A stretch of 25,593 nt of DNA from CAYYOS01 sp964473355 (GTDB taxonomy: Bacteria > Pseudomonadota > Gammaproteobacteria > Burkholderiales > REEB80). Shown here in pieces: positions 6,669 to 14,038 of this stretch (position 1 is the first letter of the stretch; each line of letters starts with the position of its first letter). The stretch is taken from the NCBI GenBank assembly GCA_964473355.1, contig CAYYOS010000016.1, positions 1-25,593 of the forward strand, written 5' to 3'. Under the pieces are notes generated by a model. The model worked only from the letters and a program-made list of their open reading frames with translations. It ran no database searches and was not told the DNA's origin. A program made the position numbers and the translations under genes.

Positions 6669-7604
6669 TCAGGTGACCGCTAAAATCCCCGCCAGCCACA
6701 CCGCGGCGGCGCCGGCGGCAAAAAACAGCCCTAGGCCAATGTTGCGCCACCAGCGATAGTGGCCCACTAGCTTAGCCGGTTTTCGTGAAGAAATTAAAAA
6801 ATGTCGCGAGCCGGTGGGATAGCTAATTAAGTTGCGTTGGGCCCCCTGCCCTAAAGCTTGTTGTTGCGCCAGCGCATGTTCGCGCGCGGCGTTGTGCATC
6901 GCCTCCCATTCATCGGCATCTAGTGTGCCGTTGCCATCTTTATCGAACCGTATTAGCAAATTTTTCTTGTCTTCTTGCCAAACGCTAATTTGCGATAAGG
7001 TTGCTTCAGTCACATTAAAGTTATTCTCGGCGGGGTTATGCGTGCTAAATTCCCCCAGAACATAAATAAAATCGCCAGGCAGGATGCGCTCTTCCGTATA
7101 GCGCGTGTCCTCTTCATACCACACCTGGCGGTGTTCACAGATAATTTCCGCGCGATAAGGAAAAATGGCGGCACGCCCACTGCCATCATCAATAATAAAT
7201 TCCGCAAGGCTCGCGTGCGACTTTACTGGAACATAGATAAGATTCAATACTAGGTTTCGCCCGTCGTTCCGCCGCTTAGCAATCTCATAGCGATACCATA
7301 CACAAGGCACATTGGCGATGCCAGAAACCAAGCCCGCATTGGCAACGGCGGCAACGCCCGTCAGTTCTACATAACCTTGCGGCGCACTGACGATTTTGCT
7401 GGTAGGGATTTCATCGATGAGCCGACTGCGACGCAGAGCATGCCGCCACATCCAAAATCCTATGGCGCTCGCCGCACAGAAATAAAAGAACCAAAGAAAA
7501 AAGTTGGCTTGGATCCCAAAACCCTCGCCAGTAAGCCAAATCACAACAAGCGCGCCAAAGAATAGAAACCCAAGCGCGAACTGCAGGGGGTTAGAGCGAT
7601 GCAT
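6669..7604 (-). CDS. GIDE-domain membrane protein with an EF-hand (311 aa)
   Basis: Two N-terminal helices (about residues 8-25 and 33-54) are followed by a GIDE (MUL1-like BAM) domain around residues 75-210: VELTGVAAVA, PCVWYRYEIAKR, FIIDDGSGRAAIFP and LPGDFIYVLGEF. In eukaryotes this domain belongs to E3 ligases. Here there is no RING finger, so no ligase activity should be inferred. Residues 221-232 (DKDGNGTLDADE) form a canonical EF-hand loop with acidic residues at positions 1, 3, 9 and 12 and Asn at 5, predicting calcium binding. A C-terminal helix (about 288-308) closes the protein. It lies downstream of lemA on the same strand; LemA and GIDE proteins are often neighbours, suggesting a shared envelope function. 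Confidence 0.85.
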   Translation of the reverse strand: MHRSNPLQFALGFLFFGALVVIWLTGEGFGIQANFFLWFFYFCAASAIGFWMWRHALRRSRLIDEIPTSKIVSAPQGYVELTGVAAVANAGLVSGIANVPCVWYRYEIAKRRNDGRNLVLNLIYVPVKSHASLAEFIIDDGSGRAAIFPYRAEIICEHRQVWYEEDTRYTEERILPGDFIYVLGEFSTHNPAENNFNVTEATLSQISVWQEDKKNLLIRFDKDGNGTLDADEWEAMHNAAREHALAQQQALGQGAQRNLISYPTGSRHFLISSRKPAKLVGHYRWWRNIGLGLFFAAGAAAVWLAGILAVT

Positions 7605-7621
7605 TATCTATGCCGATATCT

Positions 7622-7765
7622 ATTCCAATTCGCAATAAAACGAGAACAAGGCGGCGACGATGGGGCGACGAAGACAGTACAGTTAGTATCTCGATCTCGC
7701 TTGACGGGACGGCAAGGAGCCGAGGACGATGCCAACGCAGTTATCGTTTTATTCCGGATTGGAAT
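7622..7765. repeat. 144-bp inverted-repeat element between lemA and the GIDE gene
   Basis: The 22-base arms at 7622-7643 and 7744-7765 are inverted copies with 20 of 22 positions matching (ATTCCAATTCGC... against ATTCCAATCCGG..., both ending AATAAAACGA). The ~100-base interior is GC-rich with a GGCGACGA direct repeat and no credible gene. It starts six bases after the lemA stop. Its structure fits a MITE or a large intergenic repeat; no clear target-site duplication is seen. Confidence 0.65.
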
Positions 7766-7770
7766 TCGCG

Positions 7771-8343
7771 CTAAGCAAATGCTTTTTTTATATCCACATC
7801 CGTTACTTCGGCGCTATCGAATTTCAGTAAGGGAAAAGCCTTAAACGCATACATACGCGCGACAATAACACCCGGAAACTCTTCAATGCGAACGTTGTTT
7901 ACATTGACGCTCTCGTTGTAAAACTCGCGACGATCGGCGATGGCATTTTCCAGCCCCGTGATGCGAGTTTGTAAATGTTGGAAGGTTTCGTTGGTCTTTA
8001 AATCAGGGTAAGCCTCGGCTACCGCAAATAAATTTCCCAGCCCCATACGCAACGCCCCTTCAGCCGCGCCCAAAGCGGGAATGTTTTGCGTAGCACGGGC
8101 GTCCGCCACTTGGGACCTGGCTTGCATGACTTTCTCCAGGGTTTCCTGTTCAAATTTCATATATTGCTTGCAAGTTTCAACCAGCTTAGGCAGCTCGTCG
8201 TGACGCTGCTTCAAGAGCACGTCAATATTCGCCCAAGCTTTAGAAACATTATGTTTAACGGAAACGAGCCCGTTATACACCACCACCAGATAAACCACCG
8301 CCGCGACCACCAGCCCTAAAATAATAAATCCAACAATGCTCAT
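7771..8343 (-). CDS. lemA: LemA family protein (190 aa)
   Basis: One N-terminal membrane helix (residues 3-24) is followed by a long helical domain with the family segments VYNGLVSVKHNVSKAWANID (residues 22-41) and LLKQRHDELPKLVETCKQYM. AYPDLKTNETFQHLQTRIT, the hallmark AYPDLKxNxxFxxLQ box, and ENAIADRREFYNESVNVNN follow. The length is typical. A good Shine-Dalgarno sequence (AAAGGAAA) precedes the ATG. The biochemical function of LemA is not established. Its pairing with a GIDE-domain membrane protein downstream is a known arrangement and suggests an envelope-associated complex. The DUF2789 gene lies 14 bases upstream on the same strand and may be co-transcribed. Confidence 0.95.
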   Translation of the reverse strand: MSIVGFIILGLVVAAVVYLVVVYNGLVSVKHNVSKAWANIDVLLKQRHDELPKLVETCKQYMKFEQETLEKVMQARSQVADARATQNIPALGAAEGALRMGLGNLFAVAEAYPDLKTNETFQHLQTRITGLENAIADRREFYNESVNVNNVRIEEFPGVIVARMYAFKAFPLLKFDSAEVTDVDIKKAFA

Positions 8344-8357
8344 ATCGTTTCCTTTTT

Positions 8358-8591
8358 CTAGGATTGAAGCAAGGTGCTTAATTCATCTACCGCGACGACC
8401 CAATCGGCGTCGGCTTCCCACGCTTCTTTTAGAAACTGCGCCTGGGTGGGTGTCCAAAATGGCGCTTCCCAAATCGCGGTGTCTTTATGCGGCATTCGAT
8501 GCGCGGCAATAAATTTTTCTATAGCCGCTTGGTCATGGGCCAAGCCCAGTTGTTGAAATAACGTGCTTACGTTTTTTTGCCCCGTATCCAT
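8358..8591 (-). CDS. DUF2789 family protein (77 aa)
   Basis: The small soluble protein has the family pattern: STLFQQLGLAHDQAAIEKFI near the N-terminus, then IWEAPFWTPTQAQFLKEAWE (residues 40-59) and ADWVVAVDELSTLL at the end. DUF2789 proteins are short, helical and of unknown function in proteobacteria. It lies just upstream of lemA in the same direction and is divergent from the nitrate transporter gene, so the 223-base gap at 8592-8814 holds promoters for both directions. Confidence 0.9.
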   Translation of the reverse strand: MDTGQKNVSTLFQQLGLAHDQAAIEKFIAAHRMPHKDTAIWEAPFWTPTQAQFLKEAWEADADWVVAVDELSTLLQS

Positions 8592-8672
8592 GGTTGCTCA
8601 CGCATCGTTAATTCCTGTAGGGCGACTGCCTTATCTTATTAACACGATATCATAGTCAGAGATTATATTGAG

Positions 8673-8719
8673 CGCACCAGTTCGATGCAAGAAACCTTGG
8701 CCTGCACCAGTAGTACGCT
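8673..8719 (+). promoter_or_regulatory. NtrC-like enhancer sites upstream of the nitrate transporter
   Basis: CGCACC-N5-GATGCA (8673-8689) matches the NtrC consensus TGCACC-N5-GGTGCA at 10 of 12 positions. A second perfect half-site TGCACC (8703-8708) starts a weak second site 30 bases downstream, about three helical turns. Relative to the predicted start the centres are near -106 and -76, a typical enhancer distance for sigma54 promoters. Confidence 0.55.
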
Positions 8720-8760
8720 GCGCTTTCACCCTTTCTGACGCGCCATGCGCATAAACTGCA

Positions 8761-8776
8761 TGGTATAGGACTTGCT
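8761..8776 (+). promoter_or_regulatory. Sigma54 (RpoN) -24/-12 promoter
   Basis: TGGTATA-GGAC-TTGCT matches the sigma54 consensus TGGYAYR-N4-TTGCW at every conserved base, with GG and GC separated by exactly 10 bases. The predicted start is near 8787, giving a 28-base leader with a GAGG ribosome site before the ATG at 8815. Nitrogen-limitation control of the transporter is inferred. Confidence 0.75.
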
Positions 8777-8814
8777 TTTAAGCTGCGACATTTTGCAGCA
8801 ATTACGAGGCACTT

Positions 8815-10026
8815 ATGAATCGAGGATTTTGGAAGGCAGGTCACGCACCTACCTTGTTCGCAGCATTTTTATATTTTGACTTGAGTTTTATGGTGTGGGT
8901 GTTGTTAGGCCCCCTCGCCGTGCAGATCGCGCAGGACTTAGCTTTAAGCGCTAGCCAAAAAGGGTTGATGGTTGCCACACCGGTGTTATCCGGCGCGTTG
9001 CTACGAATAGTGATGGGCGTTTTGGTGGATCATCTAAAGCCGAAATTGGCGGGGCTCATCGGCCAACTAATCGTACTGATAGCGTTGGCAACCGCCTGGC
9101 AGTTTGGTGTGCATTCTTTCCAGCACGTCTTGTTGCTGGGCGTTTTTTTAGGCTTTGCCGGTGCCTCATTTGCCGTGGCTTTGCCGCTGGCGTCGCGCTG
9201 GTATCCGCCAGAACATCAAGGCACGGCACTGGGAATCGCCGGCGCGGGAAATTCCGGTACGGTTTTTGCCGCTTTATTTGCGCCCACCTTAGCGGTTTAT
9301 TACGGCTGGAATAACGTTTTCGGCTTTGCCTTAATTCCGCTGTCTATCGCGTTGGTAATTTATTTGATCTGGGCCAAGGATAGCCCGGACTGTCCACCTG
9401 CAAAATCCTTAATCCAATATTTCAATATTCTTAAAGATAAAGACGCGTGGTGGTTTATGTTTTTTTACAGCGTCACTTTTGGCGGTTTTGTTGGCCTGGC
9501 CTCTTCCCTCACAATATATTTTAACGACATGTATGGTTGGCGTCCGGTCATCGCCGGCTACGCAACGGCCGCCTGCGTATTCGCGGGCTCCATGCTGCGC
9601 CCTCTCGGTGGGATGCTTGCCGACCGCGTGGGCGGTATACGCACTTTGTTAATTATGTATACCTTATCGGCCTTGTTATTGTTTATTGCCAGCCAAGGCA
9701 TGCCGACACCTTATCTTGCGCTATTGGTATTTATTCTTACCATGGGTGTGTTAGGCATGGGCAACGGCGCGGTATTTCAATTAGTCCCACAACGTTTTCG
9801 TAAGGAGATGGGCGTGATGACCGGTTTAGTCGGCATGGCCGGTGGCATAGGCGGTTTTTATTTGGCCTCCAGCCTAGGCTATTCTAAGCAATTAACCGGA
9901 GACTACCAATCAGGTTTAATTGCCTTTGCAGTTCTTGCTATCATCGCCCTATTTGGTTTGGTTAGCGTTAAAAAGCGCTGGCGCACCACGTGGGGTGCCG
10001 CAACCATGACTACCGCTAAAATCTGA
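8815..10026 (+). CDS. MFS nitrate/nitrite transporter, NNP family (NarK/NasA-like, 403 aa)
   Basis: This is a twelve-helix major facilitator with both nitrate signatures of the NNP family: GFAGASFAVALPLASRWYPP (residues 113-132) and GMGNGAVFQLVPQRF (about 314-328). The two arginines that bind the anion in NarK structures correspond to Arg64 (ALLRIVMG) and Arg262 (SMLRPLGG). GNSGTV in helix 5 is also conserved. The length is close to assimilatory, single-domain NarK1/NasA proteins. The sigma54/NtrC-type promoter upstream and the PP2C-kinase gene downstream point to nitrate uptake for assimilation rather than respiration. No nitrate or nitrite reductase gene follows within the window. Whether it is a proton symporter or an antiporter cannot be read from the sequence. 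Confidence 0.93.
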   Translation: MNRGFWKAGHAPTLFAAFLYFDLSFMVWVLLGPLAVQIAQDLALSASQKGLMVATPVLSGALLRIVMGVLVDHLKPKLAGLIGQLIVLIALATAWQFGVHSFQHVLLLGVFLGFAGASFAVALPLASRWYPPEHQGTALGIAGAGNSGTVFAALFAPTLAVYYGWNNVFGFALIPLSIALVIYLIWAKDSPDCPPAKSLIQYFNILKDKDAWWFMFFYSVTFGGFVGLASSLTIYFNDMYGWRPVIAGYATAACVFAGSMLRPLGGMLADRVGGIRTLLIMYTLSALLLFIASQGMPTPYLALLVFILTMGVLGMGNGAVFQLVPQRFRKEMGVMTGLVGMAGGIGGFYLASSLGYSKQLTGDYQSGLIAFAVLAIIALFGLVSVKKRWRTTWGAATMTTAKI

Positions 10027-10038
10027 TTTTTTATCATC

Positions 10039-10055
10039 AACGCGAAACTCGCGTT
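10039..10055 (+). terminator. Weak intercistronic hairpin between transporter and kinase genes
   Basis: AACGCG-AAACT-CGCGTT followed by TTATT lies in the 46-base gap. The 6-bp stem and short imperfect U-tract suggest at most partial termination or RNA processing that lowers kinase expression relative to the transporter. Confidence 0.3.
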
Positions 10056-10072
10056 TTATTCGGGATGTAACA

Positions 10073-11767
10073 ATGCCCTTGGAATTGAGCGTGGCTTACG
10101 CCAGCCAAACCGGACCTCGCGAGCGTAACGAAGACTATTGCGGCATTGTTACGCCGCAGGATAGCCAGCTTACAATTAAGGGCGCGACGCTCGCCATCGC
10201 TGACGGCATTAGCGGCAATGCCGGCGGGCGTGAAGCTGCCGAATACACGGTGCGCGGCTTGCTTTCCGATTATTACGCCACGCCCGAGACTTGGGCTATT
10301 CCCGCGGCGTTGGAAAAAGTGTTGACCGCGATTAACCGTTGGTTGTTGGCACAAAGCACGACCAATCGTGATGTTGCCGGCATGGCGACGACCTTAAGCG
10401 TCTTAGTCTTGCGCGGCAGCCGTTATTATGTGGCGCATATTGGAGATAGCCGCGTCTATCGCCTGCGCGATCAAAGCTTCGAACAGCTAACCCATGATCA
10501 TGTATGGGACCGCCCGGATATGCGCCACGTATTAAAGCGCGCCATCGGGCTGGATGAGCATCTTGCTGTGGATTACAGCGAGGATGAGTTGCGTGAAAAT
10601 GATGTTTTCTTGCTGGCAACAGACGGCGTGTGGGAGGCGGCAGGCGATAAAGTCATGCACGAGATTTTGCTCTTGCATAAGACGCCGGAACGCGCTGCCA
10701 CGGTTTTGGTAGAAACCGCCCTTTCGCGTGGCGGGCAGGATAATGCCTCCGCCGTTGTCGTGCGCGTGCACAAACTGGGCACGGAAAATTTACACGATTT
10801 TTTGTCAGAAGGCCACGCGCTATCATTGCCACCACGCTTGAAAAGCGGTGAACGCCTAGATAATTTTGAGATATTGGAATGCTTGCACGAATCACGGGCG
10901 ACCTTGCTTTATAAGGTGCGCAATCTGCAGAATAATCAAACCTTAGTTTTAAAAACGCTAAAGCCCGCATTGCGGGATGACACAGTGAGCTGCAAAGCAT
11001 TGCTAACGGAAGAATGGTTAAGTAAGCGCGTGTTGTCGCATTACTTCCCGCAAGTTATTCCGCTCACATCGGACCTGCGCCACCATTTATATTATGTGAT
11101 GACGTATCACGAGGGTGCGACCTTGCAGCAGATGCTGGATCGCGGCCATCACTTTTCGATTGCAGAAGTCACCCAAATTGGCATACGCGTCGTCAAGGGT
11201 TTGGGTGCCTTGCACCGGCTAAATATTATTCATCGTGATATTAAGCCGGCGAATTTGCATAGCGGCAAAGACGACAAATTGCGCATACTCGATTTAGGCG
11301 TGGCCTTAAGCTCCGGCTCCCTGGAAAGCTTACCGGAAACCAACGCCGGCACGCCGAGCTACATGGCCCCTGAACTTTTTGCGGGCGAAGCGGCGTCGCT
11401 GCAAAGTGACCTATATTCGGTAGGCGCAACCCTCTATCACCTTCTTACGCGCCACTATCCCTACGGCGAAATCGAACCCTTCCAACACCCGCGTTTTACC
11501 GCCCCCGCAGCGCCTACGCGGTATCGCCCCGAAGTTCCTCAGTGGCTAGAAAATATTATTTTAAAAGCGGTGGGGAAAAATAAAAATCAGCGCTTCGAAA
11601 CAGCCGAAGAATTATTGCTGGCCTTAGAGCAAGGCGAACTCAAACCTATCCTTCCGCCACAACGTTTACCTTTGGTTGAAAGAAATCCGGTTTTAGTATG
11701 GCGCGCTATTGCGTTTATTTCTTTGGTGATTAATGCGCTGATGATTTATTTGGTGTTGGTTTCTTAA
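10073..11767 (+). CDS. PP2C phosphatase-Ser/Thr protein kinase fusion with C-terminal membrane anchor (564 aa)
   Basis: Residues 1-235 form a PP2C domain with the metal-site motifs RERNED (16-21), ADGISG (43-48), GDSRVYR (124-130), TDGVWE (183-188) and GGQDNAS (220-226). Residues 263-520 form a Hanks-type kinase with VLK lysine 294, HRDIKPAN (387-394), GTPSYMAPE (426-434) and SDLYSVG. The glycine-rich loop is poorly conserved (LHESRATLLYKV) and DFG is DLG (407-409). A hydrophobic helix (about 543-562) anchors the C-terminus, leaving both domains in the cytoplasm. The same pair, transporter then PP2C-kinase, is known next to assimilatory nitrate genes in pseudomonads. It probably tunes nitrate uptake by reversible phosphorylation; the substrate is unknown. 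It lies 46 bases after the transporter and is presumably co-transcribed. Confidence 0.92.
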   Translation: MPLELSVAYASQTGPRERNEDYCGIVTPQDSQLTIKGATLAIADGISGNAGGREAAEYTVRGLLSDYYATPETWAIPAALEKVLTAINRWLLAQSTTNRDVAGMATTLSVLVLRGSRYYVAHIGDSRVYRLRDQSFEQLTHDHVWDRPDMRHVLKRAIGLDEHLAVDYSEDELRENDVFLLATDGVWEAAGDKVMHEILLLHKTPERAATVLVETALSRGGQDNASAVVVRVHKLGTENLHDFLSEGHALSLPPRLKSGERLDNFEILECLHESRATLLYKVRNLQNNQTLVLKTLKPALRDDTVSCKALLTEEWLSKRVLSHYFPQVIPLTSDLRHHLYYVMTYHEGATLQQMLDRGHHFSIAEVTQIGIRVVKGLGALHRLNIIHRDIKPANLHSGKDDKLRILDLGVALSSGSLESLPETNAGTPSYMAPELFAGEAASLQSDLYSVGATLYHLLTRHYPYGEIEPFQHPRFTAPAAPTRYRPEVPQWLENIILKAVGKNKNQRFETAEELLLALEQGELKPILPPQRLPLVERNPVLVWRAIAFISLVINALMIYLVLVS

Positions 11768-12028
11768 CTTGCCACGAGTTCTTATTAAAAACAAATATAT
11801 TGGCGCTAAAAACCTCACCCGTGCCTTACGAAAGATTTTCCTGACCCAAATTGCAACCGTATTTGATCGTTTGGAGTACGATATGCTCGCAATCATGGAT
11901 GAAGTGCGCGAGGGAAGTAAGGCATTCTGTCACGGCCGTGGACAAGGATGTTTTTTTAACACCGGAATCGTAGCTAGAATCAAAGTCGAGCCTCTTCAAG
12001 AACCCTCTGGGTGTTCATTATTTAAAAT

Positions 12029-12047
12029 TGTTCGCGGAACGTGAACA
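12029..12047. promoter_or_regulatory. Operator 1 of the AbiE-like operon
   Basis: TGTTCGCG-GAA-CGTGAACA is an inverted repeat with arms of 8 bases and a single mismatch between them. It repeats the same motif as operator 2, 67 bases upstream centre to centre. It probably binds the antitoxin. Confidence 0.55.
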
Positions 12048-12068
12048 TATGTGTTTTTCGAACAGCCA

Positions 12069-12074
12069 TTGACA
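12069..12074 (+). promoter_or_regulatory. -35 element (TTGACA) of the AbiE-like operon
   Basis: A perfect TTGACA lies between the two operators, within another palindrome (CATTGA...TCAATG, 12067-12087). The -10 is not clear: TAATGT at 12093 overlaps the start of operator 2, which would allow direct occlusion. Confidence 0.4.
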
Positions 12075-12095
12075 TTAATGTTCAATGTGCGGTAA

Positions 12096-12114
12096 TGTTC
12101 ACGTAACGTGAACA
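12096..12114. promoter_or_regulatory. Operator 2 of the AbiE-like operon
   Basis: TGTTCACG-TAA-CGTGAACA is a perfect 8-base inverted repeat with a 3-base spacer, ending 17 bases before the ATG of the antitoxin gene. Autoregulation through inverted repeats is typical of AbiEi-type antitoxins; the binding protein is inferred. Confidence 0.6.
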
Positions 12115-12131
12115 GACTAGAATATTGAACA

Positions 12132-13164
12132 ATGAACGCAACCAATGTTAAGGACCAGGCCATCTTGCTGCGCGCCTTAGAAGCCTTGCATAGAACAACA
12201 GGCTTTACTGGCCAAGTGACTAAAAAAGAGCTGAGAATGGCCCAGGGCTTCCGTGCGGATGCTCTCATGGAAGTCGAAGCAAATGGCCAGCGCTATGACT
12301 ATATGGCCGAAATTAAGCGCATCGATCGATTCGCAACCCTGTGGGATATAAAAAAACAGGGTGGCCGGTATGGCGATCAACTGCTTCTGGTAGCCCCCCA
12401 CATCACAACTGAAATTGCTGAAAAATGCCGCGAACTGGATCTGCAATTCATAGACACTGTCGGTAATGCCTATCTGCACCGCCCCGGGTTGTTTGTCCTG
12501 GTGAAAGGACAGCGCCCTATTAAAGGAGAGGATTTTCATCTGGCAGAACAGGAGGGGAAACGTGCAGGCACAGCCACCAATTTACGCGTCTTTTTCGCAC
12601 TGCTATGCAAGCCGGGGCTCCTGAACGCACCTTACCGTTGGATGGATATTTTATGACCTAAATACCCGAGGCTACATCACCGGGGGTAAAGGCAAGGGTG
12701 ACAGAGTGCTGCTTGAGCGCCACAGACTCGTGCAAGAGTGGGTAACAAACTACCCGATAAAGCTGCGTCCGAAACTCAATCCCAGAAGATTCCGCGCCCC
12801 GATAACCGACTGGTGGAAAAAAATGGATGTCACTGAATATGGTGCGCAATGGGGGGCAGAGGTCGCAGCGGAGAAATTAACAGCTTACTTGCGACCGCAC
12901 GCATTCACCATTTATCTCCATAAGGAACAAGGGCAGAAAAATTTGACCAGAATGGTTGCCAAGCACAAGCTGCGGCCAGACTTGCAAGGTGACATAGAAA
13001 TTCTCGATGCATTCTGGAATTTTGAGGATGAAAAACCAATGCCGGAATTGGTACAGCCCTTGCTAATTTATGCTGACTTAATAGCTACGCTGGACCCTCG
13101 CAATTTGGAAGTTGCAAAGCTAATACATGAACGATACATCGCGAACACTGACGCCGAAGCCTAA
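12132..13164 (+). pseudogene. AbiEi-family antitoxin gene (COG4861 type), split by a frameshift
   Basis: The first frame (12132-12656, 174 aa) encodes the N-terminal domain, including YDYMAEIKRIDRFATLWDIK and ELDLQFIDTVGNAYLHRPGL. It ends at a premature TGA after NAPYRWMDIL. The second frame (from about 12655, ending 13164) continues as YDLNTRGYITGG and on through YPIKLRPKLNPRRFRAP, LLIYADLIATLDPRNLEVAK and IHERY. Intact homologues as I recall them read roughly NAPYR-IA...VALG.VG-VL-DL...G at the junction. The simplest explanation is a deletion of about 14 codons plus a phase change, removing part of a winged-helix motif. The second part could also be started at a GTG (12706) preceded by AAGGG. 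The EIK motif may reflect a PD-(D/E)XK-like fold; this is speculative. The 3' end overlaps the toxin gene by 38 bases. Confidence 0.8.
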
Positions 13165-14002
13165 TCGCCCTGTCGACCCGATAACCTTACTGGTGATACA
13201 CGAAATCCACAAAGCTTCAAAAGAGCTTGGATTTCCGGTATTCCTGGTTGGGGCGATGGCTCGAATTATCCTTCTCGAAAATATTTTTGGATTGAAGGCG
13301 GGGCGCGCTACTATCGACGTGGATTTTGCATTTGCCCTGGACAATTGGGAACAGTTTGGGACTATCAAAACATTCCTGATTTCAAACGCCAAATTTGAGG
13401 AATCAGGGCATGTCGCCCACCGGTTACTGCTCCGACTTCCGGGATCAGAGCATAAGTTCAAAGTAGATTTGATTCCGTTCGGTGGAATTGAAACAAGCCC
13501 CAACACGATCGCATGGCCGCCGGACATGAGTGTCATGATGAACGTTGCAGGGTATAGCGACGCATTGGCCGCCGCAATTACAGTTGAAGTGAGCCCAGGA
13601 ATAAACATGGCGGTAGCCTCGCTACCTGGAATTGCGATCCTGAAACTATTCGCATGGGCTGATCGGGGGCAAGAAAATCCCAAGGATGCAATTGATCTGG
13701 TTTCACTGTTGCGTAGCTATCACCAGGCTGGTAACGAGAGCAGGATTTATGAAGAAGAAGGCGCGCTTACAGCGCTTGAAGCAGCCGGGTATGACATAGA
13801 ACTCGCCGGAGCTTGGTTGCTTGGAATTGATGCTGCCGCAATGGTTTCTGCGCAAACAAACACGAACCTTAGAAATTTGTTAACTGGAATAAAAAGGGAG
13901 CGATTGATAGAAGATATGGCAAGATCGATGCTTGGCAAGGAGGATGCATTGGAATATTCACGTCGCTTATTGGATCAATTCACCAGCGGGTTTACCGCCT
14001 GA
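13127..14002 (+). CDS. AbiEii-like nucleotidyltransferase toxin (COG4849 type, 291 aa)
   Basis: The protein has a minimal nucleotidyltransferase fold. FPVFLVGAMARIILLENIFG (residues 37-56) corresponds to the substrate-binding GA.AR motif, and RATIDVDFAF (60-69) holds the paired aspartates that bind metal. KVDLIPFGGIE supplies the third acidic residue. SLPGIAILKLFAWADRGQENPKDAIDLVSLL is the conserved helical region seen in AbiEii-like proteins (given here as motif, residues about 165-195). The ATG at 13127 lies within the end of the antitoxin frame, indicating translational coupling. Type IV toxins of this family block growth by modifying nucleic acid substrates, with tRNA shown for some; the substrate here is unknown. 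The ORF looks intact despite the broken antitoxin. Confidence 0.87.
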   Translation: MNDTSRTLTPKPNRPVDPITLLVIHEIHKASKELGFPVFLVGAMARIILLENIFGLKAGRATIDVDFAFALDNWEQFGTIKTFLISNAKFEESGHVAHRLLLRLPGSEHKFKVDLIPFGGIETSPNTIAWPPDMSVMMNVAGYSDALAAAITVEVSPGINMAVASLPGIAILKLFAWADRGQENPKDAIDLVSLLRSYHQAGNESRIYEEEGALTALEAAGYDIELAGAWLLGIDAAAMVSAQTNTNLRNLLTGIKRERLIEDMARSMLGKEDALEYSRRLLDQFTSGFTA

Positions 14003-14038
14003 ACCGAATAAGTAAATCAAACGGAATGAACGCGCCTA

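Larger units (their letters stand above)
11768..12131 (+). other. 364-base stretch without a convincing gene
   Basis: The only open frame (11769-12044) begins with TTG and encodes 91 residues (for example TQIATVFDRLEYDMLAIMDE), with no recognised family and no ribosome site. It could be a decayed fragment of a former operon gene. The last 100 bases hold the operator repeats and promoter of the toxin-antitoxin pair. The expected nirB/nasC-type genes are not visible even as remnants. Confidence 0.5.
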
